A model generated the notes under the pieces. That model ran no database searches. It was not told where the DNA came from and worked only from the letters and a program-made list of their open reading frames with translations. A program made the translations under genes and the position numbers. A DNA stretch of 34,392 nt from Chromatiaceae bacterium (lineage in GTDB: Bacteria > Pseudomonadota > Gammaproteobacteria > Chromatiales > Chromatiaceae), in contig JACDZG010000080.1 of NCBI GenBank assembly GCA_013426805.1, positions 1 through 34,392 of the forward strand, read 5' to 3'. The stretch's first letter is position 1. Each line of letters begins with the position of its first letter. Below, in pieces: positions 1 through 12,747 of this stretch.

Positions 1-183
1 TTGGATTTCTCGCGGAAATCACCTTACGTTAGATTGTGGAGCAACAAAAAGCCTTTATGTTGACTCATGCCCTTCTCCTAGGGGCTAAGACCTGTAGGGT
101 CCGCTGTGCGGACCGACGGCCGCGCAGATCGCGCGATGGCCGGGTTTATGCCCAAGGCCATTATGACCAAGGCCCGCATCACT
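1..183. other. Array-distal flank, no gene seen
   Basis: This stretch lies beyond the old (trailer) end of the CRISPR array. I see no convincing gene; the plus-strand open frames here run on into the array only because the CRISPR repeat has no stop codon in any plus frame. It holds one REP-like palindrome near 93-116. I see no hairpin followed by a T-run that would end the minus-strand array transcript. Confidence 0.6.
93..116. repeat. REP-like palindrome (GGTCCGC-TGT-GCGGACC family)
   Basis: The core at 98-114 has 7-bp arms GGTCCGC and GCGGACC around a 3-base loop, preceded by TGTAG. The same family recurs at 12496-12524 and as a cluster at 19590-19706, with a variant at 17538-17556. It is a dispersed intergenic repeat; its function is unknown. 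Confidence 0.75.
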
Positions 184-3100
184 GTTTCACTCCTTGTTGT
201 ATTGGATTGGGCGTGGGGACGCCCCCACTGGGCGAGCAGCCGCTCCGACACATCCGCGTTTCAATCCTTGTTGTATTGGATTGGGCGTGGGGACGCCTGT
301 AGGGGCGAATTTATTCGCCCCTTGGTCTTGGGGTTTCACTCCTTGTTGTATTGGATTGGGCGTGGGGACGTGACACCCGATGCCCTGGTCCTGGACACCG
401 ATTAGTTTAAATCCTTGTTGTATTGGATTGGGCGTGGGGACCCGCCGGGAACCTGCCGGGCGGGATCGCGGAGGTCATGTTTCAATCCTTGTTGTATTAG
501 ATTGGGCGTGGGGACCTGCTGTACTGGCCATGGATCTTCGCGACAGGGAGATGTTTCAATCCTTGTTGTATTGGATTGGGCGTGGGGACCTGGTGGCCGC
601 CTACCAGACTATAATCGATTTCCACTGTTTCAATCCTTGTTGTATTGGATTGGGCGTGGGGACGCTGAAAAGATCATGGCCGCATCTGGGGCGACCATGT
701 TTCAATCCTTGTTGTATTGGATTGGGCGTGGGGACTATCTTACTTCGACAGTCGCAGTGATTTGCTTGATGTTTCAATCCTTGTTGTATTGGATTGGGCG
801 TGGGGACTACTCAGGTCTTGCTGCTCTTGCTTGTAGCGCGCGTGTTTCAATCCTTGTTGTATTGGATTGGGCGTGGGGACCGTGCAGCACTGCGGGTTGC
901 AGCTCCCCATCCAACAGAGTTTCAATCCTTGTTGTATTGGATTGGGCGTGGGGACAAAACGCCGCGACTATTACGCGACCCCGGATGAACACGGTTTCAA
1001 TCCTTGTTGTATTGGATTGGGCGTGGGGACATACAAATCACGCCACGCGGCAGCGGAAGACTTCCGGTTTCAATCCTTGTTGTATTGGATTGGGCGTGGG
1101 GACGACTATTTCGATGGAATTTGAGGTTGCCACTCAATACCGTTTCAATCCTTGTTGTATTGGATTGGGCGTGGGGACCCATGCCGTTCCTTGCCTCGCT
1201 GATGGACGTGCCTTTGTTTCAATCCTTGTTGTATTGGATTGGGCGTGGGGACCCATTCCATACCCGCGGCGAACGCTATCTACCAGGCGTTTCAATCCTT
1301 GTTGTATTGGATTGGGCGTGGGGACCCCCACGCGGTACGAGCGTATCCAGTGCGCAGCTTACGGGTTTCAATCCTTGTTGTATTGGATTGGGCGTGGGGA
1401 CCTGTGTTCCTGGTACTGCTGCAAAACATCCAGTTTGGGTTTCAATCCTTGTTGTATTGGATTGGGCGTGGGGACCAGTCGATACGTCTAGGCATGGCGC
1501 GCCGCCACGATGTTTCAATCCTTGTTGTATTGGATTGGGCGTGGGGACTGCGATGCGCGTGGCCGGGATATTACGGCCGCGGTCCTGTTTCAATCCTTGT
1601 TGTATTGGATTGGGCGTGGGGACAATTCGCGGGCGCCCTGATGCAATACCGGGAGGCGTCGTTTCAATCCTTGTTGTATTGGATTGGGCGTGGGGACAGC
1701 CACTTACCGCCTTGCAGCGGCATGTAGTGTTGTGGTTTCAATCCTTGTTGTATTGGATTGGGCGTGGGGACGCGAACAGCTCGCGCTGCTGCGGCGGGTC
1801 CCCGTTGCAGTTTCAATCCTTGTTGTATTGGATTGGGCGTGGGGACAGATCACGGTGGAGACGTAATCTCATGGCGACGCAAAGTTTCAATCCTTGTTGT
1901 ATTGGATTGGGCGTGGGGACCCGTCCCGCATGATAGTGTGTCAGTGACCGTATGACGTTTCAATCCTTGTTGTATTGGATTGGGCGTGGGGACCCCGCAC
2001 CAAGATCACCATCCATGACGCCATCGAAGTTTCAATCCTTGTTGTATTGGATTGGGCGTGGGGACGCTCCCACGGGATCGTTCCCCGTTTTTTCCTGTTC
2101 GCGTTTCAATCCTTGTTGTATTGGATTGGGCGTGGGGACTCGCATGCGAAACCAAGCGACAGGAGAGACACCATGGGGTTTCAATCCTTGTTGTATTGGA
2201 TTGGGCGTGGGGACCGGCCATCTGGCACGCAGAAGATGCTCCGGATGCCATGTTTCAATCCTTGTTGTATTGGATTGGGCGTGGGGACTCAGTTTGCCAT
2301 CCACGGGCTCGCACACCTACTGCGAGTTTCAATCCTTGTTGTATTGGATTGGGCGTGGGGACGAGTTCCGGATGAACCCGCCCGCCGACGCCTTGATTGC
2401 GTTTCAATCCTTGTTGTATTGGATTGGGCGTGGGGACATCACGCCTGGGCGGATCGAGCTTGTCGGAAGATGCGGTTTCAATCCTTGTTGTATTGGATTG
2501 GGCGTGGGGACGTGGCGTCGCGGACGGTACGCGCCAGGGCCGGGCGAGTTTCAATCCTTGTTGTATTGGATTGGGCGTGGGGACACCCCGCAACCACTCC
2601 CGCCAGCAGTCGAAAACACATGTTTCAATCCTTGTTGTATTGGATTGGGCGTGGGGACGCGTTTTCATGTGCAGGTGTTGAGCTTCGTATGTATGTTTCA
2701 ATCCTTGTTGTATTGGATTGGGCGTGGGGACTTGCTCATCTTCCATTGTACGCAGGCGTACTCGATGTTTCAATCCTTGTTGTATTGGATTGGGCGTGGG
2801 GACGAGCGCGAGCCGCTCTACCGTCCCGTCGAAATACAAGTTTCAATCCTTGTTGTATTGGATTGGGCGTGGGGACAGTGGTCGGCTCATCCGTGGTCGC
2901 TGCCGTCACGGGTTTCAATCCTTGTTGTATTGGATTGGGCGTGGGGACCCTCAGCCCAGGCGACCACTCCCAGACATTACCATTGTTTCAATCCTTGTTG
3001 TATTGGATTGGGCGTGGGGACCGATCCGGCCCGGCTGTCCCAGTGGGGGACCACCGGCGTTTCAATCCTTGTTGTATTGGATTGGGCGTGGGGACATCCT

Positions 3101-6100
3101 GACCCATGCGGACTTCTACGTGTCGTTCTCCGGCGGGTTTCAATCCTTGTTGTATTGGATTGGGCGTGGGGACGCGATCTGTATGCCGCCGCGTGCGCGG
3201 CACAGAAAGGTTTCAATCCTTGTTGTATTGGATTGGGCGTGGGGACGCGACCTGCCGCCGATGCCTTACGTGATCACCGAGGCGTTTCAATCCTTGTTGT
3301 ATTGGATTGGGCGTGGGGACTAGTATTTAATACAGTGTGAAGCGCGGACATGAACTGAGTTTCAATCCTTGTTGTATTGGATTGGGCGTGGGGACATCGC
3401 AATTGGGCGGTCTTCGCCCGCTCCTACAACGGGTTTCAATCCTTGTTGTATTGGATTGGGCGTGGGGACCCGCGACACCCACGACCGCTATGTGGCCTGG
3501 GAGACGGTTTCAATCCTTGTTGTATTGGATTGGGCGTGGGGACCTGGCGGCGGGTGATCTTCGTGATCGTTGCGCGCGGTGTTTCAATCCTTGTTGTATT
3601 GGATTGGGCGTGGGGACGCTCTGTTCGTTATGCGCCCAAGGCATCCAGGCCCTGGTTTCAATCCTTGTTGTATTGGATTGGGCGTGGGGACCTCCACGCG
3701 GCAGAGTTCTGCCTGAAGTACGAGTTTCAATCCTTGTTGTATTGGATTGGGCGTGGGGACGCGATCAATGCTGTGACCTCGCGTCGTTCCGCTGTTGTTT
3801 CAATCCTTGTTGTATTGGATTGGGCGTGGGGACGAACCTGTCCGGGTCCGGAGAATTCGACCCATCGACGTTTCAATCCTTGTTGTATTGGATTGGGCGT
3901 GGGGACCTCGCTTTTGAGCCCAGTGTTAGCCGCTTGGTTTGCGGTTTCAATCCTTGTTGTATTGGATTGGGCGTGGGGACCATCACCGTCGCGGGCGACG
4001 GGCTCTATGCAAAATTGTTTCAATCCTTGTTGTATTGGATTGGGCGTGGGGACAGGTGAGGACCTGTCCGGCGTAGCTAAAGCGCTCGGGTTTCAATCCT
4101 TGTTGTATTGGATTGGGCGTGGGGACCTGTTACGTTGCGGCAGATCAGATTGCGGAAGTGAAGGGTTTCAATCCTTGTTGTATTGGATTGGGCGTGGGGA
4201 CAGTATCACCAATGCGCTCAATGAGCCAGTGGAAGGGGTTTCAATCCTTGTTGTATTGGATTGGGCGTGGGGACATGACCAGGCCCCAAGCCTGATCCAG
4301 GCGGCTCTGACGTTTCAATCCTTGTTGTATTGGATTGGGCGTGGGGACGATGACCACGCCCCAAGCCTGATCCAGGCGGCCCTGAGTTTCAATCCTTGTT
4401 GTATTGGATTGGGCGTGGGGACGCGGAGCAGGAGGCGTCAACGCTGGTTGCTGCCAATGGTTTCAATCCTTGTTGTATTGGATTGGGCGTGGGGACGTGG
4501 ATGAAATCCTGCGCATTGGGCAGGAACCTCTGGTTTCAATCCTTGTTGTATTGGATTGGGCGTGGGGACTGTTGATGAGGAGAATACCAGTTGAGGCATA
4601 GCGAGGTTTCAATCCTTGTTGTATTGGATTGGGCGTGGGGACATTGACTGACGAGACGACGAAACAGGGTGTATTGGATGTTTCAATCCTTGTTGTATTG
4701 GATTGGGCGTGGGGACGATCTTCGCAGATACAGGGCTGGGCAAGACTCGAATGGTTTCAATCCTTGTTGTATTGGATTGGGCGTGGGGACGTGTCTTGAT
4801 CCTGGCTCCCCTCGCAGTGGCGGAAGTTTCAATCCTTGTTGTATTGGATTGGGCGTGGGGACTGATGGGGTGGGCGTATGACGAGTTGCGCAGGGATACG
4901 GTTTCAATCCTTGTTGTATTGGATTGGGCGTGGGGACGCGCTATTAAGCGGGGCGAATGGTTGGAGAAGGAAATGTTTCAATCCTTGTTGTATTGGATTG
5001 GGCGTGGGGACGTCTAGTCTCACTTTTTCGACATTAACTAGGGAGAGGTTTCAATCCTTGTTGTATTGGATTGGGCGTGGGGACATGTATTTCCGGCAGA
5101 AGAAGGACGGGACCATCGGGTTTCAATCCTTGTTGTATTGGATTGGGCGTGGGGACTGGTCCCAGAACTTTATCCTTGATCTAGTGGCGGAGGTTTCAAT
5201 CCTTGTTGTATTGGATTGGGCGTGGGGACGCGCCTTGATTGGCGCAACGGAGCCAGAAGAAGGATGTTTCAATCCTTGTTGTATTGGATTGGGCGTGGGG
5301 ACCGAGCCGCGCCCGGATGGTAGGTTGCTGATGACCCTGCCGTTTCAATCCTTGTTGTATTGGATTGGGCGTGGGGACCTGTCGAGCAGCCCGCCGCCGG
5401 CCACGGCCAGGCGGTTTCAATCCTTGTTGTATTGGATTGGGCGTGGGGACAACATAGGAAACCCAAGCCAAATGAACACTGCCAGGTTTCAATCCTTGTT
5501 GTATTGGATTGGGCGTGGGGACCACGTTGAATGCGCTAAAGGCGCTTGCCTTGCTTGGTGTTTCAATCCTTGTTGTATTGGATTGGGCGTGGGGACCGTT
5601 CGTGCTAAGCGTTCCCATTGCCGTACCCTGCAATGTTTCAATCCTTGTTGTATTGGATTGGGCGTGGGGACTTACCTGCTGTGCCTGTTCCTAGGCTAGT
5701 TGATAAGTTTCAATCCTTGTTGTATTGGATTGGGCGTGGGGACTGGCACAGAGCGTGAGACAGGGACGATTGTCACCGAGTTTCAATCCTTGTTGTATTG
5801 GATTGGGCGTGGGGACCCTTCTCTTGCTTAGCCTTGAGTTCGCGCAAGAATGGTTTCAATCCTTGTTGTATTGGATTGGGCGTGGGGACAAAATCCGGGA
5901 CTTAGAGCGCGATATTCCTGAGTATAGTTTCAATCCTTGTTGTATTGGATTGGGCGTGGGGACGCCATGATTCAGACACTCAGCGAAAGAGAAGGGAAAG
6001 TTTCAATCCTTGTTGTATTGGATTGGGCGTGGGGACCCAAGCTAATCAAGCGAATGCGGCCAGCAACAGGATGTTTCAATCCTTGTTGTATTGGATTGGG

Positions 6101-9100
6101 CGTGGGGACACAGCAGCACAGACCTGACTGTTCCGCTTGCATCGACGTTTCAATCCTTGTTGTATTGGATTGGGCGTGGGGACATTGCTACGCATATCCC
6201 AAGCAATTGCGTGGTCATGTTTCAATCCTTGTTGTATTGGATTGGGCGTGGGGACTTATGTTGGAAGTGCAGAAGCAGCCAGGCATAGCCGGTTTCAATC
6301 CTTGTTGTATTGGATTGGGCGTGGGGACGTGACGGCGGTGGAACAGCAGGTGGGGTTGGTTTTGGAGTTTCAATCCTTGTTGTATTGGATTGGGCGTGGG
6401 GACTCACAGCAGCTAGCCGCAAGCAGAAGGAAGCAACAGGGTTTCAATCCTTGTTGTATTGGATTGGGCGTGGGGACATTCCGCTCAACATCGCTCCGCA
6501 AATCAGCGAACACGTTTCAATCCTTGTTGTATTGGATTGGGCGTGGGGACCGGGCGACGAAGTGTCAGTGGATATGCTGCTGGCGTTTCAATCCTTGTTG
6601 TATTGGATTGGGCGTGGGGACCAGCTCGGCGGTGTGCCCGAGAATGGCGACGGCCGCGTTTCAATCCTTGTTGTATTGGATTGGGCGTGGGGACTCCGAC
6701 TGGCCCGCGGCCCTGACCGTGAACGACCTGTTTCAATCCTTGTTGTATTGGATTGGGCGTGGGGACAGGGCGTCAGGCCCTGGTGGAGCATTGAAATGAC
6801 AATGTTTCAATCCTTGTTGTATTGGATTGGGCGTGGGGACGCGCTCCAGCAGGGTCGCGACCTCTTCGCGATCCGGGGTTTCAATCCTTGTTGTATTGGA
6901 TTGGGCGTGGGGACCGTACAAAAAGCCAATGCGTCATGGGCAGCATGGGGTTTCAATCCTTGTTGTATTGGATTGGGCGTGGGGACATGCGGGCGATCCG
7001 CTCACTGCCGAGCAGTGGGCGGTTTCAATCCTTGTTGTATTGGATTGGGCGTGGGGACCGTCCCTCGGATCGCCCCCTTGTCAGTGTACATGAGGGTTTC
7101 AATCCTTGTTGTATTGGATTGGGCGTGGGGACCGGGAATGCCCTTTTGGTGGGAAGGTGCACAATGAGTTTCAATCCTTGTTGTATTGGATTGGGCGTGG
7201 GGACTTGATCCGGGTTCTCTCCCGGTCGGAAACTTACGATGTTTCAATCCTTGTTGTATTGGATTGGGCGTGGGGACGACGTAAACGGCTGCGGGATTCA
7301 AATCTCCTCTATCGAGTTTCAATCCTTGTTGTATTGGATTGGGCGTGGGGACCCGAGGCTATGCGCGGCGAGCCAGTTCTGACCTATCTGTTTCAATCCT
7401 TGTTGTATTGGATTGGGCGTGGGGACTCTATCTCACCACTTTATTCCGATTGCTGATATGGCGTTTCAATCCTTGTTGTATTGGATTGGGCGTGGGGACG
7501 TATACTCCGCGCGTTCGACGCTCGAGAACTGTGGTGTTTCAATCCTTGTTGTATTGGATTGGGCGTGGGGACAAGGCCCGTACTTACATCGTCTACTACA
7601 ACGAAGAGTTTCAATCCTTGTTGTATTGGATTGGGCGTGGGGACTTCTATCGCCGTCGGGTGATAATGTGTCAGATAGAGGTTTCAATCCTTGTTGTATT
7701 GGATTGGGCGTGGGGACGCTGGGCGAAGAACGTCGATCTGGTGGGCTATCTCGAGTTTCAATCCTTGTTGTATTGGATTGGGCGTGGGGACCCTGATTGT
7801 AGGCGATGCGCCGCGGCATTACCTTGACGTTTCAATCCTTGTTGTATTGGATTGGGCGTGGGGACGCGCGGAGACTCTGCGGTCGCGGTGGTCGATCCAC
7901 GTTTCAATCCTTGTTGTATTGGATTGGGCGTGGGGACCCGCCTTCCTGGTCGGACTGCGCGCGACCGAATCGCCGTTTCAATCCTTGTTGTATTGGATTG
8001 GGCGTGGGGACGGTCCATGAAGCGGTTTTGGCCCGTATCCAGGCTATCGTTTCAATCCTTGTTGTATTGGATTGGGCGTGGGGACCCCATCAACTCAGCG
8101 GCCTTGGCCCCGGTGAGGTTGTTTCAATCCTTGTTGTATTGGATTGGGCGTGGGGACTTTCCCGAGAAACGGGACGACTTCCGCACCCTGGTGTTTCAAT
8201 CCTTGTTGTATTGGATTGGGCGTGGGGACCAGTTGCGAAGCCGACCCACCGGCACCGCAGGCAACATGTTTCAATCCTTGTTGTATTGGATTGGGCGTGG
8301 GGACCTCCGGGCGCGGCTGCCAGCGGGGGTTGATGATCTGTTTCAATCCTTGTTGTATTGGATTGGGCGTGGGGACAGGTCAGCAGGCGACCGATGACTT
8401 CGCCATCACGGAGTTTCAATCCTTGTTGTATTGGATTGGGCGTGGGGACTGTGGCAACGCCTCTCCGCCCCGCTGCCAGTCATCGGGTTTCAATCCTTGT
8501 TGTATTGGATTGGGCGTGGGGACGGCAAAGGCGGGGCCTGGATCCAGAGCCAGAAAGCGGTTTCAATCCTTGTTGTATTGGATTGGGCGTGGGGACGACC
8601 AAGTGATGGAGGCCGTGGATATCCTCAACAACGTTTCAATCCTTGTTGTATTGGATTGGGCGTGGGGACGCGTTCGAGGCCCTGTTGCGGGTGCTGGCCG
8701 ACAACGAGTTTCAATCCTTGTTGTATTGGATTGGGCGTGGGGACTATGTGCAGCAAGACCTGCTGGCGATCGCGCTTGATGTTTCAATCCTTGTTGTATT
8801 GGATTGGGCGTGGGGACCCGGTCACCGCCAAGGAAACCATCCGCCGCCTGGTGATGTTTCAATCCTTGTTGTATTGGATTGGGCGTGGGGACTGACGCGC
8901 GCAAGCTCCAGGAGGTGCAAATCGAGATGTTTCAATCCTTGTTGTATTGGATTGGGCGTGGGGACGCGAGGTCGCCATCCACGACGACCAGGGCCAGGTG
9001 ATGTTTCAATCCTTGTTGTATTGGATTGGGCGTGGGGACTGCGATTGCCGTGGGCCTTGCGATCCAGGATGAACTGGTTTCAATCCTTGTTGTATTGGAT

Positions 9101-10141
9101 TGGGCGTGGGGACATCCTTCAGCAGCGCGCGCCGGGAGGTGCGAATTTGTGTTTCAATCCTTGTTGTATTGGATTGGGCGTGGGGACGCCCACATCCTGC
9201 TCGCCGCCGACGACGATTTCGCCACGTTTCAATCCTTGTTGTATTGGATTGGGCGTGGGGACACTCCGCCAGGCCCCTGATTCAGCTTTGCAAAATTGTA
9301 GTTTCAATCCTTGTTGTATTGGATTGGGCGTGGGGACGCTCTAACCCATTGCCCCTGTTCAGGTGGTCCAACCGTTTCAATCCTTGTTGTATTGGATTGG
9401 GCGTGGGGACGTGCGAGCGGCTGCTCGAATTGTTGGAGTACCTCTGGTTTCAATCCTTGTTGTATTGGATTGGGCGTGGGGACTTGCATCTGGACCTGGG
9501 TGACTTCGGTCCGCACACGTTTCAATCCTTGTTGTATTGGATTGGGCGTGGGGACTGTACTGGCCCGGCGTGCGCAGATCCAGCGGTATGTTGTTTCAAT
9601 CCTTGTTGTATTGGATTGGGCGTGGGGACGCTCGTGCCCTTCAAGGGCAGAACAATCGTCCCGTGTTTCAATCCTTGTTGTATTGGATTGGGCGTGGGGA
9701 CAAGCCTGATTTCGCTCCCCTGCTCATCACCCTGAAGGGTTTCAATCCTTGTTGTATTGGATTGGGCGTGGGGACATCCTGTGATCGCCGGACACTATCG
9801 GGCGGGGGCTTGGTTTCAATCCTTGTTGTATTGGATTGGGCGTGGGGACCCTTACTGACCGCGGTTGGCAAGCACCAGGGGATGCGGTTTCAATCCTTGT
9901 TGTATTGGATTGGGCGTGGGGACTAGCACAGAGGCGGTCAAAGAGTGCGTGCGCACCGCGTTTCAATCCTTGTTGTATTGGATTGGGCGTGGGGACGTAC
10001 CGGCAATCCGGATGTGATGGATGTGCTGGCGGGTTTCAATCCTTGTTGTATTGGATTGGGCGTGGGGACCGTCCACGCCACCTGGCTGAGCACCGCGCCG
10101 CCACGTTTCAATCCTTGTTGTATTGGATTGGGCGTGGGGAC
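184..10141 (-). CRISPR. Giant CRISPR array, 136 repeats / 135 spacers (hand count)
   Basis: A 37-bp repeat, beginning GTTTCAATCC and ending GCGTGGGGAC on the plus strand, recurs every 69-78 bp from 184-220 to 10105-10141. Spacers are about 32-41 bp. Apart from the first five copies the repeats appear identical. Read on the minus strand the repeat ends in GGATTGAAAC, the usual 3' end of type I-B and III repeats, which would give an AUUGAAAC crRNA 5' handle. Degenerate repeats sit at 184-220 and 333-369 (A to C at position 7), 405-441 (C to A at position 5) and 479-515 (G to A at position 21). This marks the low-coordinate end as the old end. The array is therefore transcribed on the minus strand from a leader right of 10141, in the same direction as cas1-cas2-cas4. 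Both the I-B and III-B modules probably draw on this one array. Confidence 0.98.
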
Positions 10142-10312
10142 CGCATTTTGTGCGAAAGCACAGAAAAATCAGAAAGATCAGAAAATTTTGCCGACTGCTT
10201 TTCTCCCATTTCTTGGCTACCTTGTGCTGCAAAACGGCCTTCCAGACGCGGCACTGCATCGAGAAATGCCGAAATTGCCTCTTTTAATCAGTTTGTTGCG
10301 TGACTACGGCCA
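10142..10312 (-). promoter_or_regulatory. CRISPR leader
   Basis: This AT-richer, gene-free segment lies between the last perfect repeat and the cas4 stop codon, at the end opposite the degenerate repeats. It contains three tandem 9-mers (10161-10187) and a small hairpin at 10149-10162 (TGTGC, GAAA loop, GCACA on plus) only 7 bases from the first repeat. I cannot assign a firm -35/-10 promoter. The placement follows from array polarity. Confidence 0.8.
10161..10187. repeat. Three tandem 9-bp repeats in leader
   Basis: On the plus strand the units are CAGAAAAAT, CAGAAAGAT and CAGAAAATT, directly adjacent, starting 20 bp from the leader-repeat junction. Such phased A-tracts could be a bending or protein-binding site used during spacer integration; that role is inference. 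Confidence 0.7.
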
Positions 10313-12199
<1,887 letters not shown>

Positions 12200-12302
12200 T
12201 CCGGTGCCCCTGTTGGTTGCGACAGTTGGTTGTTCATCAAACATGCCCGGAGAGCGATGGCACCGGATCTGGCCGGAATCCGGTGCCATTCGCAAAGGTT
12301 TG

Positions 12303-12320
12303 GATAGGTTGTTAAAGAAC
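12303..12320 (-). promoter_or_regulatory. boxA-like antitermination site ahead of cas1-cas2-cas4 and the array
   Basis: The minus strand reads GTTCTTTAACAACCTATC. It shares the core CTTTAACAA with the gammaproteobacterial rRNA-leader boxA (TGCTCTTTAACAAT), where NusB/NusE nucleate an antitermination complex that blocks Rho. It lies in the presumed 5' leader of the cas1 operon, whose transcript runs on toward about 10 kb of untranslated CRISPR. Function is inferred from the motif and position. Confidence 0.55.
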
Positions 12321-12356
12321 TGATGGTCGCGATCGGCATTGCGGCCAACGTGGCTG

Positions 12357-12388
12357 GTGGACTGTGCTGCACTTGTCCCGCCTACAAT
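12357..12388. repeat. REP-like palindromic repeat
   Basis: On the minus strand it reads as a GTAGGCGGGACAAG arm followed by a GCAGC loop region and a partly complementary CAGTCCACC arm. This resembles the GTAGG-type extragenic palindromes common in gammaproteobacteria. It sits between the boxA-like site and the upstream repeats. Confidence 0.5.
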
Positions 12389-12495
12389 GCCGCGTGGGCG
12401 GAACGCTGATCGAGGCCCGCGGCGCTGTTGCGCGGACTTGGGGTCCGGCGTGGCCGGTTTAGCAGCCCGGCCATCGCGCCGACAGCGAGACCGCC

Positions 12496-12524
12496 GGTCC
12501 GCACAGCGGACCCTACGGGTCGCG
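12496..12524. repeat. REP-like palindrome (GGTCCGC family)
   Basis: Arms GGTCCGC and GCGGACC flank ACA and are followed by CTACGGGTCGCG. It matches the 29-bp unit of the cluster at 19590-19676 apart from a few bases. Confidence 0.75.
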
Positions 12525-12639
12525 TCATTCCGTGGCGTCCGCTATGGGGACCGACCTGCCTGACGACTTAGCCAATCGTACAATAAATTATCGTAGCTTT
12601 GTCTGCTCCCGGTCATGGTTCAGCCACACAACCTCGGGC

Positions 12640-12677
12640 GTCGGGTTGGGTTTCGCTTCGCTCTACCCATCCTACGG
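12640..12677. repeat. REP-like palindrome (GTAGGATGGGTAGAGCGAAGCG type)
   Basis: On the minus strand it begins CCGTAGGATGGGTAGAGCG and continues AAGCGAAACCCAACC. This is a stem-forming extragenic repeat of a type widespread in gammaproteobacterial genomes. It lies just downstream of cas6 on the transcribed strand and might affect 3' end stability. Confidence 0.65.
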
Positions 12678-12747
12678 GGAAGCCGCGACGCAATGCCGGA
12701 CCCGCTAGGGACCGGAGCGCCCGGATGCAGGGGCGCAGGGGTGACTA

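Larger units (their letters stand above)
12200..12747. other. Gene-free, repeat-rich gap between cas6 and cas1
   Basis: About 550 bp separate the Cascade module from the adaptation operon. No open frame here resembles a protein. The gap holds a boxA-like site (minus, 12303-12320), two palindromic repeats related to common proteobacterial REP elements (12357-12388 and 12640-12677) and one GGTCCGC-type repeat (12496-12524). It also has an AT-rich patch around 12570-12600 that could hold a promoter. The promoter of cas1-cas2-cas4 should lie in this gap, but I cannot fix its -35/-10. Confidence 0.65.

Noticed and set aside
415-3340. Long plus-strand open frames across the array, some above 350 codons, with repeated VSILVVLDWAWG or FQSLLYWIGRGD blocks
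   Set aside because: They are the CRISPR repeat translated in frames that lack stops. No ribosome site is present, and unrelated spacers sit between identical blocks. They are not a repeat protein.
4643-4679. Spacer ending in TGTATTGGAT, a 10-base match to the repeat interior
   Set aside because: It is too short to claim a chimeric spacer or a misintegration event among 135 spacers.
740-9966. Minus-strand open frames with PTPNPIQQGLK or PHAQSNTTRIE blocks
   Set aside because: They are translations of the same repeat on the other strand. The transcript is crRNA precursor, not mRNA.
12339-12563. 74-codon plus-strand frame in the cas6-cas1 gap
   Set aside because: It runs through REP palindromes, is arginine-rich as random GC-rich frames are, and has no ribosome site.
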